A stretch of DNA of 64,000 nucleotides from NCBI RefSeq assembly GCF_000308655.1, contig NZ_BAGC01000110.1, positions 62,001 to 126,000 on the forward strand, written 5' to 3'. Made by a program: the position numbers and the translations under genes. The notes beneath the pieces are model-generated. The model saw nothing but the letters and a program-made list of their open reading frames with translations, did not search any database and was not told the DNA's origin. This DNA comes from Nocardia niigatensis NBRC 100131. GTDB lineage: Bacteria; Actinomycetota; Actinomycetes; Mycobacteriales; Mycobacteriaceae. Shown piece by piece: positions 17,569 through 27,117 of the stretch. Positions within the stretch are counted from its first letter, which is position 1, and each line of letters opens with the position of its first letter.

Positions 17569-18744
17569 ATGGCCGACAGCCATCAGGAATTCTTCGAGAA
17601 TCTCGACTGGTTCGACGAAAGCCACTGCGCGCGACTGGATGATCAGCTCGCGTGGGCGCGCGCCCAATGTCCGGTCGTACACACGGGTTTCGGCGGCGGA
17701 ATGCACGTGGTCACGCGGTACGAAGACCTCGTCACGGTGGCCGCGCATCCGGAGATCTTCAGCTCCACGATGCCCGGATTGACCACCGTGCCAGTCGCTT
17801 TGCCGCCCATCGACGTGGATCCGCCACTGCACCATGACTTCCGGGCATTCCTGAACGGACCGTTCTCGCGGGCGGCACTGCGACGATACGAGCCGGTCGT
17901 GCAGCAGCTCGCCGACGAACTCATCGATGGCTTCGCCGGCCGCGGGGAGGTCGAGTTCGTGAGCGAGTTCGCGATCCCGTTCACCGCGGGCGCACTCGCG
18001 AAGATCGTGCTCGACGACGACAACCAGGAGCGGCTGGCGCGCGCGGTCGACGCCGTCACCCAGGTGTCGGTGCAGAACACGCCCGAAAGTTTCGCCGCCG
18101 TCGCGGCATTGGCGGCCGAGCTCATGGCCGAACGCGAGGCCGCGCCCCGCGCGGATCTGCTGCAGTCCATCGTCGATGCCACTGTCGCCGATGGCCGCCC
18201 GCTGAGCATGGAGGAACGGCTCGGCGTCGTCACCGTGCTGCTGCTGGGCGGGCTCGACACCACCCGCGGCGCACTCGCCTACATCGCCGAATACCTCGCA
18301 GAGGTACCCGGACTGGAAGCGAGGCTGCGCGAGCCAGATTGGGCGACCCGCGATCTCGACGAGTTACTGCGCTATACCTCGACCGTGAGCGTCATGGGCA
18401 GACTCGTCGTGGAGGACAACGACCTGCTCGGCGTGCCGATGGCCAAGGGCGACCGAGTCGCGGTGCACTGGCGTTCGGGCAACCGTGACAGCGACCGATT
18501 CGATAATCCGGAGCACCTCGATTTCGACCGTAACCGCAATCCGCACTTGGCTTTCGGCATCGGTATCCACCGCTGCCTCGGCCGCCACTTCGCCCGCATG
18601 CAACTCGACATCGGCATCACCCGGCTCCTGAACCGCCTCACCGCGTTCCGACTTGCTCCCGGCACCGGAATCCAGCGCTCGGTCGGCATCAGCGTCGGTG
18701 CGCCCCACGCTCTACACCTGCGCTTCGACCAGGTCACGCCCTGA
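17569..18744 (+). CDS. Cytochrome P450
   Basis: A 391-aa bacterial class I P450. The start ATG 17569 has GGAAGGGG 6 bases upstream. The I-helix oxygen-binding motif is GGLDTT, the ExxR motif is ELLR in DELLRYTSTVSVMGR, and the heme loop is FGIGIHRCLGRHFARMQ with Cys as thiolate ligand. It needs a separate ferredoxin and reductase; none is adjacent. The substrate is unknown. The convergent neighbour is a decayed TetR gene. Confidence 0.92.
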   Translation: MADSHQEFFENLDWFDESHCARLDDQLAWARAQCPVVHTGFGGGMHVVTRYEDLVTVAAHPEIFSSTMPGLTTVPVALPPIDVDPPLHHDFRAFLNGPFSRAALRRYEPVVQQLADELIDGFAGRGEVEFVSEFAIPFTAGALAKIVLDDDNQERLARAVDAVTQVSVQNTPESFAAVAALAAELMAEREAAPRADLLQSIVDATVADGRPLSMEERLGVVTVLLLGGLDTTRGALAYIAEYLAEVPGLEARLREPDWATRDLDELLRYTSTVSVMGRLVVEDNDLLGVPMAKGDRVAVHWRSGNRDSDRFDNPEHLDFDRNRNPHLAFGIGIHRCLGRHFARMQLDIGITRLLNRLTAFRLAPGTGIQRSVGISVGAPHALHLRFDQVTP

Positions 18745-18949
18745 TCTGCGGCCACCGAACGGCAGCACCGTGACCTGACCTGTCGGTCTGCGGCCGTGCC
18801 GCCCGTGCGCCCGAAGCACTTCCATCAGAAACTGCCCGCAGAATGTGCCGCTCGCCTCGGTGTGCACGTCTGCGCACCGCCGGCCTCCGAGGCGGTCCGA
18901 CCGGGGCGTGGCGAAGTCTCCGGTCACCCACACGGTGACCGGGTGGCCG

Positions 18950-19390
18950 ATACCGCCGATGGCGGCGGACGCCACGATCTCCCAGCTTCCGGCCGGGATA
19001 CGGGGACGCGCTTGGGGTTGATTTCTGTCAGCAGCTTTCCGAGGCCGGACGGTAGGTCTGCTCGACCTGCGGCCAGACACCGAGCACTACCAGCCGGCCC
19101 ACCCGCGCCAACCGCGGATCCTGTTCCATGACCGCCAAGAACGCATCGAGCCCGCGCCGCGCGCGCCGGCTCCCGCACATCGGTGGCCAGCCCCCACCTC
19201 GACGACCGCGTCCTCCAGCCGGACCATGCACTCCTCGTACGCGGCGAGCAGCAGATCCTCGGTGGACTCGAAGAATTTCCGGTCCGCGACCCGCAGCTCA
19301 CGGCTACCGCGTATCGTGGCCGTGCGATAACCGGTCATGCCCAGCACCTCCGAATCGGCGTCGAGAATCTGGCGCCGCCTGCGCCCGGGT
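18950..19390 (-). pseudogene. Decayed TetR-family regulator
   Basis: In pieces across three frames: RRRRQILDADSEVLGM and GYRTATI (HTH start), then FFESTEDLLLAAYEECMVRL (helix 4 onward), then RGLDAFLAVMEQDPRLARVG and VEQTYR, then KLLTEINPKRV. The order matches a TetR protein but the recognition helix is damaged and at least two frame changes occur. It probably once controlled the P450 or another neighbour. A further open frame over 18712-19080 has no recognisable content. Confidence 0.6.
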
Positions 19391-19695
19391 GCGCTCCTGC
19401 ACCGATTCGCCCGCGTAACCCCGGCTCGCTTTCACCGCCTGATTCCGTCACGCAGACGTCGAGGGGATGTGGTCGAGCAGGCGGCGTATCCGCCGATCCT
19501 GGCCCACCTCGAGGAGGTGCGAACGGTTACGGAATGAAGGCCGAGGGCGAAGACGCAGGTAGCGGCGCGGCTTCCGATTCGGCCGTGCACCCGGAAGAGT
19601 GCTTTGCACGACTGCGATCGCGTCTAGTATTTGCCGTTCAGTAACACGCCGCGGAAACGGGACGACGGTGTCCAAGCTCAGGAGTCGAACCGGAT

Positions 19696-20748
19696 ATGAA
19701 AGCTACCAACATTGTCTCCGAGTGGTGGCATGATCCGCTCGACTATCGGTGGCTCGTCCGGACTCTCGAATCGCGCGGCGCCCTGGGACCGATCAAAGGA
19801 TTCGTCGCGGCCGGCGGCGCGATCATGGCAGCGATCACGATACTGAACCGGGCGTCCCAGGCCGGCCCGGTGGGATTGGGGCGTCTGCTCCTCGTATTCA
19901 CCATTTCCGCCGCGCTGATCTGGACCGTGTACTGGTCGGTCGCACCCTGGCCGAGCGAGCGTCTCTCCCTGGCCCTGGTGGCCGGTGCGGACGTGCTCAT
20001 CACCCTCGGCTGTCTGGTCGACCGGAATGCGCTCTACGGTTCGCTGCTGGTGATGACATTGATCGTCACGGGCGGCTACCTCACCATGTTCCACGGACCC
20101 CGAATTCTGGCCGTGCACGCCGGATGGTCACTGCTGTCGGTGCTGACGCTGGCCTGGCTCACGGTCGCGGATTCCGACGGCGATATCGCTCTGGCCGTTT
20201 CGGCCGTCCTGACCATGGCGTCGATAACTGTCGGGCTGCTGCCCGCGCTGCACTTCTGCTACTGGGTGCTGCGCATGGACGCGCTGACCGATCCGCTCAC
20301 CCGTCTGCTGAACCGGCGCGGTCTGGACTACTACGTCTCGGCCTGGTTCGGATCTCACGACCACCGGCCCATCTGCGTGATGTCGATCGACCTCGACCGA
20401 TTCAAAGCGGTCAACGACACCTACGGCCATTCGGCCGGCGACGAAGTGCTGATCCGTATCGCCGCCTGCCTGCTATCCGAATGCCCGCCGGCCGGAGTGG
20501 TAGCGCGCATCGGCGGCGAAGAATTCGTGGTGGCCGCATCCATGCCGGAGGATGCCGCCATCATCGAGGCCGAGCGCTTGCGCCGGGCGATCGAGGCGAA
20601 CGCCGGTCGCGTGACAGCCAGCATCGGCGTGGCCGTGGCCGAACCGGACTCGGCCGACCGCGATCTGGAGGTCATGCTGCGCAATTCGGATTCGGCCATG
20701 TATCTCGGAAAACAGCTGGGCGGCAACACCGTCGTACTCGCGGTCTGA
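19696..20748 (+). CDS. Membrane-bound diguanylate cyclase (GGDEF)
   Basis: 350 aa. The N-terminal 190 residues hold about six hydrophobic helices, a membrane sensor region. The C-terminal GGDEF domain starts DALTDPLTRLLNRRG and has the active-site loop RIGGEEF (about residue 276), so it should make cyclic di-GMP. The usual RxxD inhibitory site five residues before the loop is absent. A weak promoter (TTGCAC, 15 bp, TAGTAT at 19604-19630) precedes it. It appears to be a single-gene unit. Confidence 0.9.
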   Translation: MKATNIVSEWWHDPLDYRWLVRTLESRGALGPIKGFVAAGGAIMAAITILNRASQAGPVGLGRLLLVFTISAALIWTVYWSVAPWPSERLSLALVAGADVLITLGCLVDRNALYGSLLVMTLIVTGGYLTMFHGPRILAVHAGWSLLSVLTLAWLTVADSDGDIALAVSAVLTMASITVGLLPALHFCYWVLRMDALTDPLTRLLNRRGLDYYVSAWFGSHDHRPICVMSIDLDRFKAVNDTYGHSAGDEVLIRIAACLLSECPPAGVVARIGGEEFVVAASMPEDAAIIEAERLRRAIEANAGRVTASIGVAVAEPDSADRDLEVMLRNSDSAMYLGKQLGGNTVVLAV

Positions 20749-20823
20749 GTGAAGCCCGCGCTTCACACTCCGGGTATGAACCTGGGCGCACTACGCTGCG
20801 CGGTCGGCTGTTATGTTCTGCCG

Positions 20824-21417
20824 ATGGGTGGGCAGGTCTCGGTCTGGGTACCGATAGTCGTTGCAGCGCTTGGGTTTGTCGGTGTTCTCGGAGCTCAGTT
20901 GATCGCGGCGTAGCGCGAAGACCGCAGGTGGCGGCGTGACAGTGCCCGGCAGGACGAGAACCGGCTCTACACCGCGCGCAGCGACGCCTACGCGCATCTG
21001 ATCGGACGCATCGAGTACTGGGATGTCGCCCTGTTCCCGCTCGTCCGGGGCAAAGACAATCCGCCGGCGTCCGGTGCCCTGGAGCGTTTGGAGGCCGCTT
21101 ACGACGCCGCGAATACGGGACAGGGCATGGTCAATCTATTTGCCCCGGAACATATTCGCGTGTGGATACTGGAGACGATTCGGCCGCGTCTGGACATGAC
21201 GCGCTGGATCACGCGGGAGGGCGAGCCTGACCGCGAGAAGTTGACGGCCGCGTGGCGCGACGCTCAGATCGCTTACCGGACCCTGAGACCACTGATGCGC
21301 GCGGACCTGGGAATGGATGCCGAGCAAGACTTCCTCGACCACGCGAACATCAAGACGCCTCAACACATCACGCCATGGGAAAATCCGGAACCCGATCCGC
21401 CGGACGGGTCGGCGTAG
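20824..21417 (+). pseudogene. Single-TM membrane protein interrupted by an amber codon
   Basis: From the ATG at 20824 one frame gives a membrane helix (VWVPIVVAALGFVGVLGAQL), an in-frame TAG at 20911-20913, and then a polar helical domain REDRRWRRDSARQDENRLYT to PENPEPDPPDGSA-type tail and TGA at 21417. The layout (TM helix, charged coiled linker, soluble domain) is common in actinobacteria. In relatives the codon after the helix is usually Gln or Arg, so CAG to TAG is the simplest cause. An in-frame ATG at 20776 could also start it. Function unknown. Confidence 0.6.
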
Positions 21418-21453
21418 GCCGCCACCACGAGCCCTTCCCGGGCTGCGACGTGT

Positions 21454-21633
21454 TCAGATGCAGAAGCCGACGGAGGCCGATCCCACGGGGACGAAGAAGC
21501 AGATGCTGGCCGAGCCGGCGACGGGTGTTGTTCGAATGTCGGAGGGGGATGCGGAAGCCGAGGCGGCTCCGGCGACTCCGAGACCCAGGACGACTGCGGT
21601 TGCGGCTATGCCGCTGACAATTCGGGTAATCAT
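21454..21633 (-). CDS. Small secreted protein
   Basis: 59 aa from the ATG at 21633, with AGAAGGAA 6 bases upstream. It has a textbook signal peptide (MITRIVSGIAATAVVLGLGV then AGAASASAS) and a mature part of only about 30 residues containing two cysteines, ICFFVPVGSASVGFCI, which could form one disulfide. Tiny exported proteins of this kind are frequent in Nocardia; no function is known. Confidence 0.65.
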   Translation of the reverse strand: MITRIVSGIAATAVVLGLGVAGAASASASPSDIRTTPVAGSASICFFVPVGSASVGFCI

Positions 21634-21868
21634 CTGACTATTCCTTCTGGTTCGAGCTGTGTGCACCACCCTGGCGCTGCAGAAACAAGCACGGCCGGAA
21701 GAGTCCACAAACCGCGCGGTACCAATCAATCGTCCACCTTCTCCGGAGGTTGGGAGCACCGATTCGCAATTTTCTGTGTCGCGGATGTCGAGTACGCGCG
21801 GGCAGCTCCGTCCCAGGGGTACGAGCAGCCGAAACGGCCTCCACCACACCGATGAAAGAGCGAACACC

Positions 21869-22383
21869 ATGCAACCGAACGAGATCACCGAGATCCTGAA
21901 CCTTCCGATCAGCCGGGGGCTGCTGGCTCGCGACCTGCTGCGCATGGCCTACGTCGCCAAGGACAGGCAGACCTCGCAACATTCCGATCGCATTCGCCTG
22001 GAACGGGTCAGAGATCGTCGTCTGCACCGCGAATAACGCCCCGAAACTGCCCTCACTGCGGCACAACCCGCAGGTCGCGCTGACGATCGACACCGAGGTG
22101 CACCGGCCGAAGATCCTGCTCATCCGCGGTCGAGCGGAGCTGGCCGTGCTGGACGGCATCCCGGAGGAGTACCTGCAGATGAACGGCAGCTACGAGATGA
22201 CTCCGGAGCAGCCCGTCGAGTGGGAGGCCGAGGTTCGGTCACTCTACGACGGCATGGTCCGGATCGTCATCACCCCGACGTGGGTCAAACTTCGACTTCG
22301 ACACCACCCTCCCCATGGCGGTCGAGGAGCTGGTCCGGCAGCGGGCCGAGCGCCAGCACGCCCGGAACCGATCTCGTGGGTGA
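21869..22383 (+). pseudogene. PNPOx-fold protein with two frameshifts
   Basis: Starts MQPNEITEILNLPISRGLLA at 21869. The frame changes near 21960 to RPRNIPIAFAWNGSEIVVCT and LPSLRHNPQVALTIDTE, continues through KILLIRGRAELAVLDGIPEE, and changes again near 22285 to DFDTTLPMAVEELVRQRAER before TGA at 22381. Together the pieces form a normal about 170-aa pyridoxamine-phosphate-oxidase-like protein. Both shifts look like single-base events, so a sequence error is possible. The substrate is unknown. Confidence 0.7.
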
Positions 22384-22822
22384 GATCGGCTCTGGACATT
22401 CGCCGCCGATGCTGGACAGCGCCGGACCTCGGAAGATCGACGGGTCGAGCGCGATCGCTCTGAATGCGATGCCGTTGACAGAATGTGCGGAGTGCGCGTG
22501 CCGTCCTTGTCGCATCGTTGGAAGTCGTGTTCGGCGGTGCATTCTCGTGGCTGAATGACCGATTGAGTAACCGATTGCGCGACAGTCGATTTGCCGAGCC
22601 GAGATCGTATACTGCGAGCGTGGGTCAGGGGGTCGGACCGGAATATCCAGTGCTGTGGGGTCGGTCCGCGATGCGACGGGTGAGCGAGAGTTCGAAGCCG
22701 GTGAGCTGCGGCGAATTCTCGATCCGGGGTTCTGACTCATCGTCGGTGTCGCACCGGTCGTCTCAGCAGCGATCGTGACCGGTGCGGGCGTGGCAGGAAT
22801 TCGAAGCGGAGGAGGCGGGCCG
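22384..22822. other. Gene-free region with a possible promoter
   Basis: 439 bp. TATACT near 22607 lies in a locally AT-richer stretch but lacks a good -35 at proper spacing; TTGACA occurs at about 22477 with no clear -10. No coding frame with recognisable content was found. Confidence 0.3.
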
Positions 22823-23140
22823 ATGCGGACCGTGATGTGGGTGGTTTTCGCGCTGGTTATCGGGTTCTTCGGGATAGTGAACGGTTTCGAGCAGCTCACC
22901 GAGGCGAATGTGTCGTGCGGGTACCAGAAGATGGATCAGGGCGACCGGTGCGAGGAAACCTGGAGGAGTTCGACCGTCGTGCACAGCTACGACGATCAGC
23001 GGTCGTCGAATCGGATGGAGGGCCTGATCGAGATACTCGTGTGCGGCCTGATCGGGTTGGGCGGGTTGGGCTATGGAATCGTTCGTGTCGTACGAACGAT
23101 CGAGGTTCGCCGGGAAGGATTCGAGTCCGCCTCGAGATAA
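22823..23140 (+). CDS. Small two-helix membrane protein
   Basis: 105 aa with GGAGGAGG 9 bases before the ATG. Helix 1 is MWVVFALVIGFFGIVNGF; then comes an outward or lumenal loop with two cysteines (VSCGYQKMDQGDRCEETW), and helix 2 is LVCGLIGLGGLGYGIVRVV. Ends with a basic tail. The paired cysteines in the loop may be disulfide-bonded. Family not recognised. A hairpin terminator follows. Confidence 0.72.
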   Translation: MRTVMWVVFALVIGFFGIVNGFEQLTEANVSCGYQKMDQGDRCEETWRSSTVVHSYDDQRSSNRMEGLIEILVCGLIGLGGLGYGIVRVVRTIEVRREGFESASR

Positions 23141-23184
23141 CAGCCGCGTCTGGGCCGGCCCAGCGGCCGGACTTGGAAGACCAA

Positions 23185-23207
23185 CGGGCCGAGGTTGTTT
23201 CGGCCCG
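23185..23207. terminator. Bidirectional hairpin terminator
   Basis: CGGGCCGA and TCGGCCCG form an 8-bp perfect stem with a 7-base loop (GGTTGTT). It sits between the 3' ends of the convergent membrane-protein gene and the DNA ligase gene, where a shared terminator is expected. Confidence 0.65.
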
Positions 23208-23222
23208 CGGGTTCTGTTCCGG

Positions 23223-25214
23223 TCAGACGACGTTGGCGGCGAGCAGGAGGGTCCAGATCTCGCCTTGGTCGACGACCTGGACGCCGAGTTTCTCCGCCTT
23301 GGTCAGTTTGGCGTCGCCGACTCCCGCGCCGGTGATGAGCATGTCGGTGTTCGCCGAGACCGAGGAGGCCGCGGTTGCTCCCGCTTTCTCACACAGGCGT
23401 TGGAACGTTGGGCGGGCGACCTTTTCGCCGGAGCGCGGGTCGCTGATGGCGCCGGTGATCACTACCGTCTTGCCTTCCAGAGGCGCGCCGGCCGCGACGA
23501 CGGGGGGAAGGTCTTCCTCACGGACGTCCAGGGACACGCCTGCTGCGCGCAGCCGCTCCAGTTCGGGACGGAGCCGGGTGAGGTGCGAGGCCAGGGAGGC
23601 AGCGACTTTCGGTCCGATGTCCTCGACTTCCACGAGCCGCCCTTCGCCCGCGTCCGCGACCTCCTCCAGGGAGCCGAATCCGGCTCGGGCGAGACGGGCG
23701 GCGGTGCCGTCGGAGGCCATGGGGATCGCCAGACCGATCAGTGCACGGCGCAGGCCGACCTGACGGCTGGCATCGATCGAGTCGATCATGCGGGTAGCCG
23801 AAACCTCACCGACACGGTCGAATTCGAGCAGGCGTTCCTTGGTCAGCGTGTAGAAGTCCGACGGCTGCTCCAGGATGCCCGCCTCGGCGAGACGTTCGAT
23901 CCAGACCGGGCCGATCGCATCGATGTCTGCGGCCGCGCGCGATGCCCAGTGGATCAGCCTCCGGACGGTCTGCGCGGGGCAGGAAACATTGGTGCAGAAC
24001 AGCTCTCGGCTGTTGCCCTGCTCGGTGACGGATTGTCCGCACGACGGGCAGGCGGTGGGCGGCACGATCTCGCGCTCATCGCCGGTGCGTTTGGAGGCAT
24101 CGAGCACTCCCGCCACGAACGGGATCACGTCTCCCGCGCGGCGCACCAGCACCGTGTCACCGACCTTGATGTCGCGGGCGCGGATGACCTCCTGGTTGGC
24201 AAGCGTCGCCTTGGTGACCGTTGTACCGCCTACGAATACCGGCTCCAGCCACGCGACAGGGACGATCTTGCCGGTCTTGCCGACATCCCAGACTACGTCG
24301 GCCAGCAGGGTGGTCTTCTCCTCTGCGGCGAACTTGAATGCCAGCGCACCGCGCGGCGAGTTCGATCGAGTGCCGGCCGCGGCATACGCCCCGCGGTCGG
24401 CCAGTCGCAGCACGGCGCCGTCGAGGTCGTAGTCGAGGTCGTTGCGGTCCGTCTCGACCGCGGTGATCGCCGCCTGCGCCTGCTCGGCGTCGAGGCAGTG
24501 ACGCATCGCCGCGCCCGCGATCCCCACCGCGCGCAGCCCCTCCTCCAGATCGACTGCCGCGTCGCCGCTGGCGACATCCAGGTCGAAGCCGAAGAACTGC
24601 AGTCGCCGTTCGGACACCGTGGCCGGGTCCTTCGCGCGCAGCGTGCCCGCCGCGGCGTTGCGCGGATTGATCAGCGGCTTGTCCGGGTGGGCGACGTTGT
24701 AGGCGGCGAAGGTGGAACGCAGCATCACCGCCTCACCGCGCACCTCCACCCGCCCCGGCAGGTCGATCCGCTCGGGAACACCGTCGACCAGCGCGCGGAC
24801 CAGCATGGTCACGTCGTCACCGGTGGTGCCGTCGCCCCGGGTGATCGCGCGCGCCAGCCTCCCGTCCTCGAAGACCAGGGCCAGGGACAACCCGTCGAGC
24901 TTCGGCATCACCACCACGGGCTGCCCCGGAAAACGGTCGAAGAATGCCGCGACCTGCTCCGGCTTGGTGGCCTTCTCGAGTGACAGCATCGGACGCGAAT
25001 GCCGGATCGGGGCGTGCAGCACCGCGGGCGCGCCGACCTCGTCGAGCGGATTCGGGTCCGGCGTGAGCTCGGGGTTCGCCTCGATCAGACCACGCAGTTC
25101 GTCCTCGATCGCGTCATACTCCGCGTCCGCGACAAGCGGCGAGCCCTGATAGTAGGCGTCACGCAACGCCACGATACGGTCCGCGAGCTCTTGGATACGT
25201 TCCCCAGTTTCCAC
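23223..25214 (-). CDS. ligA: NAD-dependent DNA ligase
   Basis: 663 aa from the GTG at 25214. Domain order is normal: Ia NAD-binding domain (RIQELADRIVALRDAYYQGS), adenylation domain with the active lysine in MPKLDGLSLAL, RGDGTTGDDVT, OB fold, a four-cysteine zinc finger (CPSCGQ...FCTNVSCPAQ), HhH repeats (EVEDIGPKVAASL) and a BRCT domain (PLEGKTVVITGAI). It seals nicks using NAD+. It departs from housekeeping LigA in several motifs, so it may be the second ligase that some Nocardia carry; that is inference. Function should be intact. Confidence 0.88.
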   Translation of the reverse strand: METGERIQELADRIVALRDAYYQGSPLVADAEYDAIEDELRGLIEANPELTPDPNPLDEVGAPAVLHAPIRHSRPMLSLEKATKPEQVAAFFDRFPGQPVVVMPKLDGLSLALVFEDGRLARAITRGDGTTGDDVTMLVRALVDGVPERIDLPGRVEVRGEAVMLRSTFAAYNVAHPDKPLINPRNAAAGTLRAKDPATVSERRLQFFGFDLDVASGDAAVDLEEGLRAVGIAGAAMRHCLDAEQAQAAITAVETDRNDLDYDLDGAVLRLADRGAYAAAGTRSNSPRGALAFKFAAEEKTTLLADVVWDVGKTGKIVPVAWLEPVFVGGTTVTKATLANQEVIRARDIKVGDTVLVRRAGDVIPFVAGVLDASKRTGDEREIVPPTACPSCGQSVTEQGNSRELFCTNVSCPAQTVRRLIHWASRAAADIDAIGPVWIERLAEAGILEQPSDFYTLTKERLLEFDRVGEVSATRMIDSIDASRQVGLRRALIGLAIPMASDGTAARLARAGFGSLEEVADAGEGRLVEVEDIGPKVAASLASHLTRLRPELERLRAAGVSLDVREEDLPPVVAAGAPLEGKTVVITGAISDPRSGEKVARPTFQRLCEKAGATAASSVSANTDMLITGAGVGDAKLTKAEKLGVQVVDQGEIWTLLLAANVV

Positions 25215-25749
25215 AGCCCAGACGCTACCGATACCCACTGACAGCGATGTGAACCGCCGCCCGCCCGCCGGTCGGCGAGTCGCTGCCGATCCCGACAGCC
25301 GGTGTAATCGAGCAATATTGGCCACACATCGCCCGGATTCCGCCAATTCCTCAGTGGTTGTGAGGGTTTAGACCGCATCACCTTCGGCTTCGACAAGCGC
25401 ACGATTGGGCTCGATTCCGACCTTCCTGGGCGGAGCGCTGGTGTTCGCGCTCGGGCTGTTCGTCACCGCACTGACACTGGCGCATGCCTGTAGACGCCAC
25501 ACACGGCCGATGACCGACCGGCGGTCCGTCCTCGCCGACTCATGGTTCCGATAACCCCTGAATCAGAGCCGGGGTTCCCACTGGTGGCGGCGCTCGAGAG
25601 TCCGCCGACCACGTGCGCGCCTGCGCTGGGTCGGCGGCGATCCGGAGCTGCCCCCAGCTGGAAACCGGCTGGCCCGCATAGGTTCCGCGGCAGATCCGCG
25701 ACTGCGGGGTGATCCGGTCCACCCGGCATGAGCACAGAACTCGCAGCGC
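25215..25749. other. Intergenic region, only a weak small-ORF candidate
   Basis: A TTG-started frame at 25405-25554 encodes one hydrophobic helix (FLGGALVFALGLFVTALTLA) and a short basic tail, but it has no ribosome site and is not listed as a gene. Nothing else is supported before the operator at 25750. Confidence 0.3.
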
Positions 25750-25782
25750 GAGATAATAAGAGACTGAAAGTCTATGTATCTC
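25750..25782. promoter_or_regulatory. Nested palindrome upstream of the reductase-like operon
   Basis: Inner arms AGACT and AGTCT flank GAA (25761-25773); outer arms GAGATA (25750-25755) and TATCTC (25777-25782) are also reverse complements with nearly the same centre. The site is AT-rich compared with its surroundings and lies 46 bp before the start at 25828, as expected for an operator or a leader hairpin. Confidence 0.5.
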
Positions 25783-25827
25783 ATGGCCTGACGTGCTAGA
25801 TATACGGCGAACGGCTAGGAGGCGGTT

Positions 25828-27117
25828 GTGACACGTCCGTATCGACTGATCATCTGGGGCCCCGGCGACATGGGCGGGCGGGCGCTGCGCACGGCGCTGG
25901 AATCACCCGACTTCGAGGTCGTCGGGGTCAAGGTGTTCAGCCCGCACAAGCACGGCAGGGATATCGGCGAGCTGGTGGGCCTACCGCCGGTGGGAATCAG
26001 GGCGACCACGTCGAAGGCGGAAATCCTTGCACTGGAAGCGGATTGTGTGGTGCACACGCCCACCACGCCCGCGCTCGTGCAGGGCGCGGACGCCGATGTG
26101 CTGGATCTGCTGGAGTCCGGCAAGAATGTGGTGTCCGCGGCCTCTTACCACAACCCCGCCATGCCGACCTGGCTGTCCGAATCGCGTACCCCACTGGAGG
26201 TAATGCGTACGGTGGCGCAGATGCGAGTGACCGGCAATGCCTTCGGACCGCAGTTACCCATGGCATTGTCGGCGCTGAAAACGCTGATGCGCGTGGTGGA
26301 TTCGGGCCCGGCCCGGTTCGCCCGGCCGGTGCTCGATCGACTGGCAGGACCGCTGGTGGACCGGGCGATTCCGCGCCGCGCGTCGGGCGGACGACTGCAG
26401 GCGGCGTGCCTGCGAGGCGGGGTCTCGCTGCACGGCACCGGCCTGCATCCGGGGCTGATGGTAGAGCAACTCCTGCTGCGTTTGGCCGGGCTGCTGGACG
26501 AGGTACGCGAGGTGAAGTTCCTGGAGGTCGGCGATCTGTCGCCGGCGCCGGATGGCATGTGGGGCGGACTGGCCAGCCTCGGTTTCGGAATGCCGCTGAG
26601 CGCGGTCGACTCCGATCACGCGATCGCGCTCATGCAGCACTTCTACTTCGACGCGGTGCTCGCCAATGTCGCGCACACACTGTTCGGCGTCGGCGCCGAT
26701 CGGGTCCGAGTGGAGCGGCACGTGTATCCGGTGCCGGCGCGGACCCGGGTGCAGGCGGGCGGCAGCGTGATCGAGCCCGGCTCGGTTGGTGCCATCCACA
26801 TGAGCTACCGCGGGTACATCGACGACCGGCTGTTCATGACCAACGCGGAATGCTGGCACGTCGGGCCGGGCAATGCCCACCTCGGCCCGGATCATCCGCG
26901 TAGCCTGGCCGGTGGGCACGTGATCACGCTGGACGGCAGCCCGGCCCGGATCGAGATGCGCAACGAACTGGACGACAGCTCGTACGGCGGTGACTGGTCC
27001 GCGGTCACCGATATCTCGGTCAAGGCCATGCTCGATGTCATCCCGGAACTGTGCGCGGCGCCGCCCGGTATCGCGACGCCCGATCTGAGCCCCCGATTCC
27101 GTCTGGAGACCGCATGA
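25828..27117 (+). CDS. Dihydrodipicolinate-reductase-like NAD(P)-dependent enzyme
   Basis: 429 aa from the GTG at 25828, with GGAGG about 8 bases upstream. N-terminal Rossmann fold RLIIWGPGDMGGRALRTAL, then LALEADCVVHTPTTPAL, SGKNVVSAASYHNPA and the GTGLHPGLMVEQLLLRLAG motif. The C-terminal domain contains PGNAHLGPDHPRS. It is a paralogue of the 11722-12780 enzyme but 77 residues longer. It heads a three-gene operon of Rossmann enzymes, suggesting one catabolic or modification pathway for an unidentified keto or amino compound. Confidence 0.78.
   Translation: MTRPYRLIIWGPGDMGGRALRTALESPDFEVVGVKVFSPHKHGRDIGELVGLPPVGIRATTSKAEILALEADCVVHTPTTPALVQGADADVLDLLESGKNVVSAASYHNPAMPTWLSESRTPLEVMRTVAQMRVTGNAFGPQLPMALSALKTLMRVVDSGPARFARPVLDRLAGPLVDRAIPRRASGGRLQAACLRGGVSLHGTGLHPGLMVEQLLLRLAGLLDEVREVKFLEVGDLSPAPDGMWGGLASLGFGMPLSAVDSDHAIALMQHFYFDAVLANVAHTLFGVGADRVRVERHVYPVPARTRVQAGGSVIEPGSVGAIHMSYRGYIDDRLFMTNAECWHVGPGNAHLGPDHPRSLAGGHVITLDGSPARIEMRNELDDSSYGGDWSAVTDISVKAMLDVIPELCAAPPGIATPDLSPRFRLETA

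Noticed and set aside
18712..19080. Minus-strand open frame after the P450
   Set aside because: It overlaps the P450 end and the TetR relic and shows no family pattern.
25405..25554. Small one-helix membrane protein
   Set aside because: TTG start without ribosome site and no homologue recalled; too weak to list as a gene.
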